This document shows, piece by piece, positions 1-7,131 of a stretch of 16,519 nt of DNA. This DNA is from Armatimonadetes bacterium UBA5352. GTDB lineage: Bacteria > Armatimonadota > Zipacnadia > Zipacnadales > UBA5352. The DNA is taken from contig DHPY01000012.1 in NCBI GenBank assembly GCA_002411015.1, forward strand, positions 1 through 16,519, given 5' to 3'. Below the pieces are notes generated by a model. The model did not search any database. It saw only the letters and a list, made by a program, of their open reading frames with translations, and was not told the origin of the DNA. Each line of letters opens with the position of its first letter. Positions within the stretch are counted from its first letter, which is position 1. Both the position numbers and the translations under genes were made by a program.

Positions 1-102
1 TATTTTATGGACGCTGCACTAGATGCGATGGCGGGAAACGGCATTCTGCGGGCAGAGGGCACGGGTTACCGCCGCATGACGCAAGATAGCAGACTGGAGT
101 GA
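1..102 (+). CDS. C-terminal fragment of an unidentified gene, cut by the window edge
   Basis: Frame 1 is open from the first base and ends at TGA 100-102. It gives 33 residues that start YFMDAALDAM and end in TQDSRLE. The stop lies at the right side of the GGAG that serves as ribosome binding site for the next gene, and the gap to that gene is only 6 bases. This is the usual arrangement of an operon neighbour. Genes just upstream of moxR in such operons are often DUF4350-type or other membrane proteins, but the fragment is too short to identify. It could be a chance open frame; the tight spacing is the main support. Confidence 0.5.
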   Translation, partial: YFMDAALDAMAGNGILRAEGTGYRRMTQDSRLE

Positions 103-108
103 CGCCAC

Positions 109-1053
109 GTGGCCGATGTAGCGGCGCTGGGCAGGCGCATCGTTGAGAACATCGAGAAGGTCATCGTCGGCAAGCGCAGGCCCGTGCGCCTGACCCTCAT
201 CGCACTGCTCTGCGAGGGCCACGTGCTCCTCGAAGACGTCCCGGGCGTCGCCAAGACCATGCTCGCGCGCTCGCTGGCGACCTCCATCGGCGCATCGTTC
301 GCGCGCGTGCAGTGCACCCCCGACCTCCTGCCCTCCGACATCACCGGCGTCTCGATCTTCAACCAGAAAGAGTTCGAGTTCCAGTTCCAGCCCGGCCCGA
401 TCCTCAACCAGCTTCTCCTCGCCGATGAGCTGAACCGCGCCACCCCACGCGCGCAGGCCGCCCTCCTCGAGGCTATGGCCGAGCGCCAGGTCACCGTGGA
501 CGGCGTCACGCGCGAGCTTCCTGAGCCCTTCTTCGTGATCGCCACGCAGAACCCGATCGAGCATGAGGGCACCTTCCCGCTGCCGGAGGCACAGCTTGAC
601 CGCTTCCTGATGCGCCTCTCGATCGGCTATCCGAGCTTCAGCGACGAGAACGAGGTCCTCGAGCGCCTCAAGCTCGGCCACCCGCTGGAGAGCATCGGCG
701 CGGTCGCATCGGCGGAGGAGATCGTGGCCGCGCAGCGCGAGATCCGCGAGGTCTTTGTGCATGAGAAGGTGCGGCAGTACCTCGTGCGCATCGTGCACGC
801 CACGCGGCGGCATGACGACCTCGCGCTCGGGGCCTCGCCGCGCGCCTCAATCGCGCTCTACCGCACCTCGCAGGCCCTCGCGGCGCTGGAGGGGCGGGAG
901 TTCGTCCTCCCAGACGACATCAAGTACGTGAGCGAGGCGGTCCTCGGGCACCGCATCATCCTCTCCAGCGAGGCCCGGCTGCGCGGGAAGCGCGTGGATG
1001 ACCTTGTGGACTCGATCGTGAGCAGCATCCCCGCGCCCGTGGAGAAAGCGTGA
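109..1053 (+). CDS. MoxR family AAA+ ATPase
   Basis: Predicted cytoplasmic AAA+ chaperone-like ATPase of the MoxR family (314 aa, normal length). Seen: Walker A LLEDVPGVAKT near residues 40-50, Walker B LLLADE at about 102-107 followed by the MoxR-typical LNRATPRAQAALLEAM, sensor 1 in FVIATQNP at about 142-149, and the EGTFPLPEAQLDRF segment at about 153-166. The C-terminal lid (ASPRASIALYRTSQALA) is also typical. The start is GTG at 109, with GGAG at 96-99 nine bases upstream. MoxR proteins encoded next to DUF58 and DUF4129 or transglutaminase genes are thought to remodel or activate protein complexes at the membrane; the substrate here is unknown. It is first in a co-directional set with the next two genes, and its TGA overlaps an in-frame GTG of the DUF58 reading frame. 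Family assignment is near certain; the exact role is not. Confidence 0.96.
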   Translation: MADVAALGRRIVENIEKVIVGKRRPVRLTLIALLCEGHVLLEDVPGVAKTMLARSLATSIGASFARVQCTPDLLPSDITGVSIFNQKEFEFQFQPGPILNQLLLADELNRATPRAQAALLEAMAERQVTVDGVTRELPEPFFVIATQNPIEHEGTFPLPEAQLDRFLMRLSIGYPSFSDENEVLERLKLGHPLESIGAVASAEEIVAAQREIREVFVHEKVRQYLVRIVHATRRHDDLALGASPRASIALYRTSQALAALEGREFVLPDDIKYVSEAVLGHRIILSSEARLRGKRVDDLVDSIVSSIPAPVEKA

Positions 1054-1112
1054 GGGGAAGGGTGAAAGGTGAAGGGGGGGGACGGCGAACGGCAGGGGAA
1101 TGGGGGAAGGTG
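1054..1112 (+). repeat. Purine-rich G/A intergenic repeat, copy 1
   Basis: The gap between moxR and the DUF58 start is almost pure G and A on the plus strand, with runs of up to nine G. It contains GGTGAAGGGGG, then ACGGC and GGGGAATGG. The same ordered blocks occur at 12580-12640 after the flavin reductase gene. The DUF58 frame stays open through it, so it can be misread as a 21-residue N-terminal extension (MRGRVKGEGGG...). The spaced G-runs could form a G-quadruplex in the mRNA ahead of the DUF58 start; that is inference. Confidence 0.6.
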
Positions 1113-2396
1113 ATGGCGCGCGTTAATTGGCAGCGGATCATCCTGCTGGTCGCGGCGGCGGGCTTCCTCTTCGCGGCCGTGATCATGAAGCTCAGCTTCT
1201 TCGCCTTCGCGCTCTACGCGCTGGGCGCGGTCAGCCTCGCCGCGTACGCCATGACCTACACCGCGCTGGATCGCATCGAGACCGAGCGGCACGTGACCGC
1301 GAGAGACCTGGAGATCGGTGAGGACCTGATCGTCACCGTCGCGGTGCGCAACCAGAAGGCCCTCCCGACCATCTGGCTCGTGGCCGAGGACATCATCCCG
1401 CGCGGCCTCGAGGCCGCAGGGACCTGGGCGCGCGCGGTGCTGCTGATGCCCTTCGCCTCCACGCGCCTGCAGTATCGCCTGCGGCCGACCCGCCGCGGGT
1501 TCTTCCGCATCGGCCCCGCGCTCTTCGAGAGCGGCGACTTCTTCGGCCTCAACCGCCGCTTCGCAACCGGCGAGGACGCCGCCTACGTCACCGTCTACCC
1601 GAAGATCATCCCGCTCGCGCAGTACGCCATCCCGACCTCGAAGCCGATGGGCGAGACGGTGGTGAAGCGCCGCCTCGTGGAGGACGCGACGAGGCTCGCG
1701 GGGGTGCGCGAGTACCGCACCGGCGACCCGATGCGGCGGATTCACTGGCGCGCCACCGCACGGACAGGCGCCCTGCACTCGCGCGTCTACGAGTACTCCA
1801 CGCTTATCGGCGCGAACATCATCCTCGACTTCGGCCGCGAGGCGTGGGGCGAGGACCGCTCGCGCGCGGAGCTTGCGGTGACCGCCGCCGCGTCGGTGGC
1901 GTCGCATATCGCGGACCGCCGCCAGCAGGTGGGCTTCGTGAGCAACGGCGGCGACGCGTCGGATATCATGCCGCGCGAGATCGGGCGCCTGAGCGCGCCC
2001 ACGCGCCCGCGCATCTACCAGATGCTGGCCGAGTCCGAGCAGACCGATCGCCTGACGCCGGTGCGCATCCCGGTGCGGCGCGGGGAGCACAACCTGCACC
2101 TGATCATGCGCTCGCTGGCGCGGCTGCGGATGAGCGACGCCCTGAGCCTCGGGGAGTTGATCCGCGAGGAGTACGAGACGTGGCCGCGGGAGGCGACGGC
2201 GCTGGTGATCGTGCCGGGGCTCACGCGCGAGACGCTGCCGCAATTCGTGGAGATGCGCAACTCGGGCTTCACCGTGGCGGTGATGATGATCGCCAACGAG
2301 GAGAGCTACGCGCAGACGCGGGGGATGCTCGAGGCGGAAGGGATCATGCCGATGCAGGTGGGGAGCGAGGAGGAGCTTGGAGCGCTGACGCTGTGA
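1113..2396 (+). CDS. DUF58 domain membrane protein
   Basis: Membrane-anchored DUF58 protein, 427 aa from ATG 1113. Two hydrophobic segments lie at about residues 9-25 and 29-48. A beta-rich region follows with the family's ESGDFFGLNRRF at about 139-150. The DUF58 signature is at about 198-230: VREYRTGDPMRRIHWRATAR, then GALHSRVYEYS. The C-terminal part (about 230-427) is von Willebrand-A-like in other members. The frame stays open back to GTG 1050, which overlaps the moxR stop, but those 21 extra residues are encoded by a G/A repeat and look nothing like the family. I therefore prefer ATG 1113, with a G-rich stretch at 1102-1106 as a possible ribosome site. DUF58 proteins are consistently paired with MoxR ATPases and are presumed partners or clients; no biochemical role can be read from the sequence. 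Confidence 0.93.
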   Translation: MARVNWQRIILLVAAAGFLFAAVIMKLSFFAFALYALGAVSLAAYAMTYTALDRIETERHVTARDLEIGEDLIVTVAVRNQKALPTIWLVAEDIIPRGLEAAGTWARAVLLMPFASTRLQYRLRPTRRGFFRIGPALFESGDFFGLNRRFATGEDAAYVTVYPKIIPLAQYAIPTSKPMGETVVKRRLVEDATRLAGVREYRTGDPMRRIHWRATARTGALHSRVYEYSTLIGANIILDFGREAWGEDRSRAELAVTAAASVASHIADRRQQVGFVSNGGDASDIMPREIGRLSAPTRPRIYQMLAESEQTDRLTPVRIPVRRGEHNLHLIMRSLARLRMSDALSLGELIREEYETWPREATALVIVPGLTRETLPQFVEMRNSGFTVAVMMIANEESYAQTRGMLEAEGIMPMQVGSEEELGALTL

Positions 2397-2413
2397 GACC
2401 GGGAGGCCAGGAC

Positions 2414-4189
2414 GTGCCCGCAGCCGCGCGCGAACATCCGGTCGCGCCCCCGCCCATCGAGCCCGCTACGGTCGAGCGCGAGCCGCTGCCTGAGTTCGAC
2501 TGGCTGACCGAGGTCGCCATCCCGATCTGCGTCTTCGGGCTGCTCGGGAGCCTGCTCTACTACCTGATCGAGGTGCGCGCGACGCTTGCGGGGCAGTACT
2601 CCATCGGGCCCCTGCGCTGGGTGGTCTTCTGGTTCCTCCTGGCGACCATCGGCATCTCGCGCATCCGCACGAAGTATGGCGGCGCGGCGATCGCCGGCTA
2701 CTACTCGGCGCTGCTGGGCGTAGCGATCTTCGTCTTCGTCTGGGTCTACACCGACCGCGCCGGGTCGTTCTACGGCGGCGCGAACGACTCCAGCCTGCTC
2801 GCACTGCTCTTCAACTGGTCGCTGGTGGGCGTGGTGTGGTGGGCGGCCAGTGCGGTCACGCGCGAGGCGACCCTCGAGGAGAACGTCGAAACGCAGCTTG
2901 AGGGCGGCCTCTGGACCCTGCTGGCGGATGAGTGGCAGTATCCGGACGCCGAGGACCACGCTCCCGCGGAGGAGGTGGATCACGCGGCGGCGCGCCCGCG
3001 GCATCCGGGGAGGCTCGTGCTGTGGGTGTCGCTGGCCGCCCTGGTGCTCTTCGCGGTGGGGCAGCGGACCATCGGCGGCGAGGGCGCGCACGCGCGACTG
3101 GCCTTCTGGTGCATGTCCGCCTACGTGCTCTTCGCGCTGCTGCTGCTGGCGCTGACGAACCTCTCGGCGCTGCGGATGCAGGTGCGCAGGCGCGGGATCT
3201 CGCTCGCACCGGCGGTCACGCCCGCGTGGATCGTCGCCAGCGTGATCGTGACGCTGCTGATCGTGGTGTTCTCGACGCAGATGCCGCGCTCTCCGACGCC
3301 GGAGGGACATCCGCAGGTGGTCCGGCTCCCGGACTGGCTGACGGACTCGCAGCGCCCGGGGATGGAGGAAGGGCCTGCACAGGGCTTGGGGCCGCAGGGG
3401 CAGGGGCCGCGGGGCGGCGAGCAGGGGCCCGCGCCGGGCGAGGACGATGCCGAGGGCGCCGCGTCCACCGAGGGCCGGCAGGGGGAGCGCGGAGCGGGCG
3501 CGGAGGAGGGGCCGAGCGCGTCCTCCGGCGGCGAGGCCGAGGGCGCTGGCGAAGGCGAGAGTGAGGGCGAGGAGGCGGAGGCCTCGGAGGGTGGCGAGCA
3601 GCCTGCTCAGTCGCGGGTGCAGGAGCCGGTCTCGGGGATCGCGCGGCTGCTGCTGATCCTGCTGATGCTGGCGGCGGCGCTCGCGATTGCCTGGTTCCTG
3701 TGGGTCTGGCGCGGGCAGGTCTTGGAGGGCCTGAAGCACCTCGCGCGCCTGCCGGTCTACATGGCGCAGGCCGTCGCGAGGGCGCTGCGGCGGTTCATCG
3801 AGTGGCTGTCGAAGCTGGGGCTGCCGGTGCGGATTCGGCGAGGTGACGGGAACCTTCCGGAGGATCCTTTTGTCGATATATTCGCCGGCGGACTTGCCGA
3901 CACGCTGGCGCCCGCTGAGGTTGTTCGCTACGTCTACCGCGCCTTCCAGGTCTACACGGCGCGCAACGGGCATGAACGGCGCGACGACCAGACCGCGCTT
4001 GAGTTCCTGCGCTCGCTCCCGCCTGATCTGCATCTGCCAGAGCACGCGGCGGATCGGCTCACGCGCGCGTACGTGCTTGCCACCTACAGCCCGCGCGAGG
4101 TCACGCAGGCGCAGGTAGAGGGCGCGCGCGAGACATGGGCGGTCATGAAAGAGAGCCTTGCTGCAAATCCGCACCGCGGGTCCGGGTGA
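2414..4189 (+). CDS. Polytopic membrane protein with C-terminal DUF4129 domain
   Basis: 591 aa from GTG 2414, which has GGGAGG seven bases upstream (2401-2406). An alternative GTG at 2393 overlaps the DUF58 stop and would add 7 residues. Hydrophobic segments lie near residues 33-53, 67-82, 91-112, 128-147, 200-216, 231-249 and 269-288. A ~120-residue linker very rich in Gly, Glu, Pro and Ala follows (about 290-408), then another membrane segment at about 412-433. The C-terminal ~110 residues (LPEDPFVDIF..., EVVRYVYRAFQVY, LTRAYVLATYSPREVT) resemble DUF4129. In TgpA-like relatives a transglutaminase core sits between the membrane block and DUF4129. I see no Cys-His-Asp core here; the acidic linker takes its place. 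It is third in the moxR operon and is probably an envelope partner of the ATPase/DUF58 pair. The DUF4129 call is fairly secure; function is inferred. Confidence 0.85.
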   Translation: MPAAAREHPVAPPPIEPATVEREPLPEFDWLTEVAIPICVFGLLGSLLYYLIEVRATLAGQYSIGPLRWVVFWFLLATIGISRIRTKYGGAAIAGYYSALLGVAIFVFVWVYTDRAGSFYGGANDSSLLALLFNWSLVGVVWWAASAVTREATLEENVETQLEGGLWTLLADEWQYPDAEDHAPAEEVDHAAARPRHPGRLVLWVSLAALVLFAVGQRTIGGEGAHARLAFWCMSAYVLFALLLLALTNLSALRMQVRRRGISLAPAVTPAWIVASVIVTLLIVVFSTQMPRSPTPEGHPQVVRLPDWLTDSQRPGMEEGPAQGLGPQGQGPRGGEQGPAPGEDDAEGAASTEGRQGERGAGAEEGPSASSGGEAEGAGEGESEGEEAEASEGGEQPAQSRVQEPVSGIARLLLILLMLAAALAIAWFLWVWRGQVLEGLKHLARLPVYMAQAVARALRRFIEWLSKLGLPVRIRRGDGNLPEDPFVDIFAGGLADTLAPAEVVRYVYRAFQVYTARNGHERRDDQTALEFLRSLPPDLHLPEHAADRLTRAYVLATYSPREVTQAQVEGARETWAVMKESLAANPHRGSG

Positions 4190-4206
4190 CGGGGTGGAAG
4201 CCCGTC
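4188..4206 (+). terminator. Short hairpin after the DUF4129 gene
   Basis: GACGGG (4188-4193) and CCCGTC (4201-4206) form a perfect 6-base stem with a 7-base loop right at the stop codon. No T-run follows, so this may only be a weak transcript-end or stabilising hairpin. It separates the moxR set from the secreted-protein gene. Confidence 0.3.
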
Positions 4207-4254
4207 GCTACGGAACGGATACGGCGGGATAGATAAGCCGAAGAGGTGAACAAG

Positions 4255-5214
4255 ATGCGCCGAACACTGATGCTGCTCGTCACACTGCTTGCCATGATGC
4301 TTGTCGCACTGCCGGCCATGGCGCAGGACGCGCCGCCGCCCCCTGCCGCCGATCAGGTGGCACCGGCGGCGACCGAAGAGGCGCCCGCGGGGGATCCGGT
4401 GCTTCTGCGCTTCGCCTACGAGCCCGGCGAGAAGCTCACCTACGAGACCACGGTAGACGGTGTGGGCTCGGTCAGCGTCATGGGCCAGACGCAGGCGATC
4501 GAGATGAGCGGGAAGATGCTGGTGAACATGCTCGTTGAGAGCTGTGATGAGGAGGGCAACTTCATCACCTCGACGACTATGGATGTCACCGATCTCTCGA
4601 TCTCGATGGCCGGGATGCCGCTCGCCGCGCCGATCCAGGACCTGCAGATGCGCACGAAGACGAACCCGCGCGGCCAGATCCTGCAGATCGAGATGACGCA
4701 GGCAGTGAGTCAGCCGGGAGAGCAGAGCCCCTGGAACTCTGAGATGGTGAAGATGCTCACAGGCGGCTTCGACCTCAACCAGATGCTCCTCGGGCAGAAG
4801 CTTGCGTCTTTCCCGGAGCAGGCGGTGAAGCCGGGCGATGAGTGGTCCGCGGCGACGCAGGGCGTGGAGGTACAGGGGCAGACCGCGCCGCTGCAGATCA
4901 GGACCCGCTACGCGAACAACTTCGAACTGAATGAGCGCGAGTGCGCGGTGCTTGACAGCACGATGAGCATGAACCCCGAGGCACTCGGGCAGCTTGCGGC
5001 GATGCTGAGCATGCAGGGCACCACGGATGTGCAGTCGCGCTCGTGGTTTGACCTCGAGGCGGGCCGCACGGTCGCGTCCATGGAGAAGACTCAGGTGAAC
5101 ATGCAGGTGAACCTGCCCGGCGCACTGATCGGCGAGGCGGGGAACGCCAGCGTCTATCTGGAGATGTTCGTGGACACCCAGAGCAAGCTCCTCCCGCCTG
5201 CTGAGGAGGAGTAG
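4255..5214 (+). CDS. Secreted protein with signal peptide, function unknown
   Basis: 319 aa exported protein. The N-terminus has the charged MRR, a hydrophobic core and a signal peptidase I-type site after residue 23 (ALPAMA, then QDAPPPP), followed by a Pro/Ala-rich spacer to about residue 48. The rest is a polar, probably beta-rich domain without cysteine pairs or a catalytic motif I recognise; the opening LRFAYEPGEKLTYETTVDG recalls DUF6263-type proteins, but I cannot confirm this. An upstream in-frame GTG (4246) lies inside the AGAGGTGA ribosome site, so ATG 4255 is the likely start. It lies 65 bases after the DUF4129 gene, so it could be read through from the moxR operon or from its own promoter. 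It ends at a strong hairpin facing a convergent gene. Acts in the periplasm or outside the cell, by inference. Confidence 0.8.
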   Translation: MRRTLMLLVTLLAMMLVALPAMAQDAPPPPAADQVAPAATEEAPAGDPVLLRFAYEPGEKLTYETTVDGVGSVSVMGQTQAIEMSGKMLVNMLVESCDEEGNFITSTTMDVTDLSISMAGMPLAAPIQDLQMRTKTNPRGQILQIEMTQAVSQPGEQSPWNSEMVKMLTGGFDLNQMLLGQKLASFPEQAVKPGDEWSAATQGVEVQGQTAPLQIRTRYANNFELNERECAVLDSTMSMNPEALGQLAAMLSMQGTTDVQSRSWFDLEAGRTVASMEKTQVNMQVNLPGALIGEAGNASVYLEMFVDTQSKLLPPAEEE

Positions 5215-5237
5215 TTCGCAGTCGAGGCGCAGTCATC

Positions 5238-5271
5238 GGCGGCGCGTCCGGACCATCCGTGGCGCGCCGCC
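5238..5271 (+). terminator. Strong GC hairpin between convergent genes
   Basis: A perfect 9-base stem, GGCGGCGCG (5238-5246) with CGCGCCGCC (5263-5271), is extended inside by CGGA/TCCG (5249-5252 with 5256-5259). It lies 23 bases after the stop of the secreted-protein gene and 10 bases from the end of the convergent ThDP enzyme gene. On the plus strand it is followed by the partly T-rich TTCACATTC. Its place suggests a two-way terminator, though neither side has a full T-run. Confidence 0.6.
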
Positions 5272-5281
5272 TTCACATTCG

Positions 5282-6919
5282 CTACGGCCTGCACTCGCAG
5301 GGGCCCATGACGGCCAGCGGCACCTCGATGAGCGTCGGCTGCCCTGAGGCGAAGCCGTCCTCGATGGCCGGCGCGATGTCGTCGGGCTGCGTGACCCTGA
5401 CGCCTCGCGCGCCGAAGCCCATGGCGGTCTCCGCCCAGCCGCACTGCCCGAGTTCGCTCGCGACGCAGGCCGCGCCACGCGCTTTCTGACCCGTGACCAC
5501 GATGCCCCACGCCTCGTCATCGGCCACCACGCACACGAAGGGCGTCCCGTGCCGCACGGCCGACTGGAACTCCGGCACACAGAAGCCCAGTGAGCCGTCA
5601 CCGGTGACCAGCAGAACCTTGCGCTCGGGGAAGGCGAGCTTCGCGGCCATCGCGCCGGGCACCCCGTAGCCGATGACGCCCGATGCTCCGCATGTGAGCA
5701 GCGCCTCGGGGTAGGAGTTCCGGCAGAGGGTCATGTGCATCCACTGGCCGATGTTGCCGCCATCCACCACGAGGATCGTGTCCTCGTCCACCACCTGCGC
5801 CACGGCGCGCGCGATATCCCAGCCGACCATGGCACCCTCGGGAGCGTCCGGTCGCTCATCCCAGTCGGAGTAGAACGCGGTGTGCATCTTCTGCGCCTCC
5901 GTGAGCCACTCTGCGTGCGCCTGCCCCTCATACGCCTCTGAGATGGCCGCGAATGCACTCTTCGGATCGGCAAGCATGGCGAGGTCGGGCGCAATCGCCT
6001 GGTAGAGCCGCCCTGCGTCCACGTCGATGCGGATGACCTGCAGGTCCTCACGCAGCGGCGGGCGGTCGAGGTACTTCAGCCGGTAATCCACGTCCGCGCC
6101 CGCGATGATGAGCAGGTCCGCCTCCCTCAGCAGCGGCGGCTCACCTGAGGCCGCGCCGATCACTCCCAGGAAGTGCTCCGAGGGCTCGTTGACCACGCCG
6201 CGATCCCAGATCGGGGTAATGATCGGCGCACCGGCGGCCTGCGCAAGCTGCAGCAGTCCGGGGCCTGCGTCGGCGTAGAAGCAGCCGCTCCCGGCGACGA
6301 TCAGCGGCTTCTTCGCATCGCGTAGCATCTGCGCTGCGCGCGCCACGTCGGCCCGGATCGGCGCCGCGCTCTGCTCGACGCCCCCGCGGCTGCCCAGTGG
6401 CGGCATCGGGAGGCCGTCGGGGATCTCGCCCAGCAGGATGTCGCGCGGGATCGTCAGGTGCGTGGGGCCGGGGCGGCCGGTCGTGGCGGCGTGGAAGCAG
6501 TCGGCGACTGCCTGCGGGATGCGCTCGGGCCGCGCGACCTGCTCGGCGTGCTTGCAGAAGGACTCGCACATGGCGATGTGGTCGATGTCCTGGAAGCCAC
6601 CGCGGCCGAGCGTGCTGGATTCGTTGGCGCCGGTGATCAGGAGCATCGGTGCGCCGTCGTAGTGAGCATTCAGGAGCCCGGCCATCGCGTTGATATGCGC
6701 GATGCCGCTCGAGGCCACGCAGACGCCAACCTGACGGGTGAGGCGCGCGTAGGAGTCGGCGATGTAGCTGGCTGCCTGCTCGTTTCGCGTGTGGATGAGC
6801 GGGATGCGGGCCTCGTGAGCCGCGTCAATGATCGGTTCGGTGCCGTTGCCGCAGAGCATGGCGATGAACGGTACCTCGCGGCATGCGAGTTGCTGAATGA
6901 GGGCCTGAGCGCCTGTCAT
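5282..6919 (-). CDS. Thiamine diphosphate-dependent enzyme, acetolactate synthase/benzoylformate decarboxylase superfamily
   Basis: 545 aa, full length for the superfamily. Three domains are visible: an N-terminal Pyr domain with the catalytic glutamate in TRNEQAASYIADSYARL (E47), a middle domain (about 190-330, GSGCFYADAG and the IIAGADVDYRL region), and a C-terminal ThDP/Mg-binding domain with GDGSLGFCVPEFQ (440-451). The Mg motif usually ends in NN; here the equivalent is ADDEAWG, so DD (467-468) replaces NN. Members join or cleave 2-keto acids (acetolactate synthase, benzoylformate, oxalyl-CoA, sulfopyruvate decarboxylases); the substrate cannot be told from the sequence. No regulatory subunit gene or ilv gene is adjacent, which argues against a housekeeping acetolactate synthase. 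ATG at 6919 has GGGAGGA eight bases upstream on the minus strand. It is divergent from the large plus-strand gene beginning at 7132. Confidence 0.9.
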   Translation of the reverse strand: MTGAQALIQQLACREVPFIAMLCGNGTEPIIDAAHEARIPLIHTRNEQAASYIADSYARLTRQVGVCVASSGIAHINAMAGLLNAHYDGAPMLLITGANESSTLGRGGFQDIDHIAMCESFCKHAEQVARPERIPQAVADCFHAATTGRPGPTHLTIPRDILLGEIPDGLPMPPLGSRGGVEQSAAPIRADVARAAQMLRDAKKPLIVAGSGCFYADAGPGLLQLAQAAGAPIITPIWDRGVVNEPSEHFLGVIGAASGEPPLLREADLLIIAGADVDYRLKYLDRPPLREDLQVIRIDVDAGRLYQAIAPDLAMLADPKSAFAAISEAYEGQAHAEWLTEAQKMHTAFYSDWDERPDAPEGAMVGWDIARAVAQVVDEDTILVVDGGNIGQWMHMTLCRNSYPEALLTCGASGVIGYGVPGAMAAKLAFPERKVLLVTGDGSLGFCVPEFQSAVRHGTPFVCVVADDEAWGIVVTGQKARGAACVASELGQCGWAETAMGFGARGVRVTQPDDIAPAIEDGFASGQPTLIEVPLAVMGPCECRP

Positions 6920-7131
6920 GAGCGGAATCCTCCCGGTAACGTGGCGGGATGCGAAGAAGCGTCTGAAAGGGACATTTTCAGTTCACATGAGGACTGGTAA
7001 CAGTTTCGCCCTTCCGGCTGTTATTACCTTTGACCACGGCAAAAGGCGGTCGCGGGCCGGCTGACACCACGAGGCGGCGGGGGGAGAGCGCCTGTTGACG
7101 AACCCATCATGATGCGTTCGTGGGGGATGCC
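6920..7131. promoter_or_regulatory. Divergent intergenic region with imperfect inverted repeat
   Basis: This 212-base gap must hold the start signals for both divergent genes. It contains GGTAACAG (6996-7003) and CTGTTATTACC (7018-7028), an inverted repeat with a 3-base interruption in the right arm, which could be an operator or a hairpin. TTGACC (7030-7035) and TTGACG (7095-7100) match -35 boxes, but I see no convincing -10 at the right distance. The region is less GC-rich than its surroundings, as is common for promoters. Confidence 0.35.

Noticed and set aside
858..2243. 461-codon minus-strand frame spanning moxR and DUF58
   Set aside because: It crosses two solid plus-strand genes and the G/A repeat, and reads as His/Arg/Pro-rich shadow sequence.
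1844..2413. N-terminal extension of the DUF4129 reading frame into the DUF58 gene
   Set aside because: The extra ~190 residues are Gly/Ala/Arg/Asp-rich out-of-frame translation of DUF58; GTG 2414 has a strong ribosome site.
2306..4174. 622-codon open frame on the minus strand opposite the DUF4129 gene
   Set aside because: Its translation is Arg/Gln/Pro-rich low-complexity sequence, typical of an antisense frame in high-GC DNA; the plus-strand protein has clear membrane segments and a known domain.
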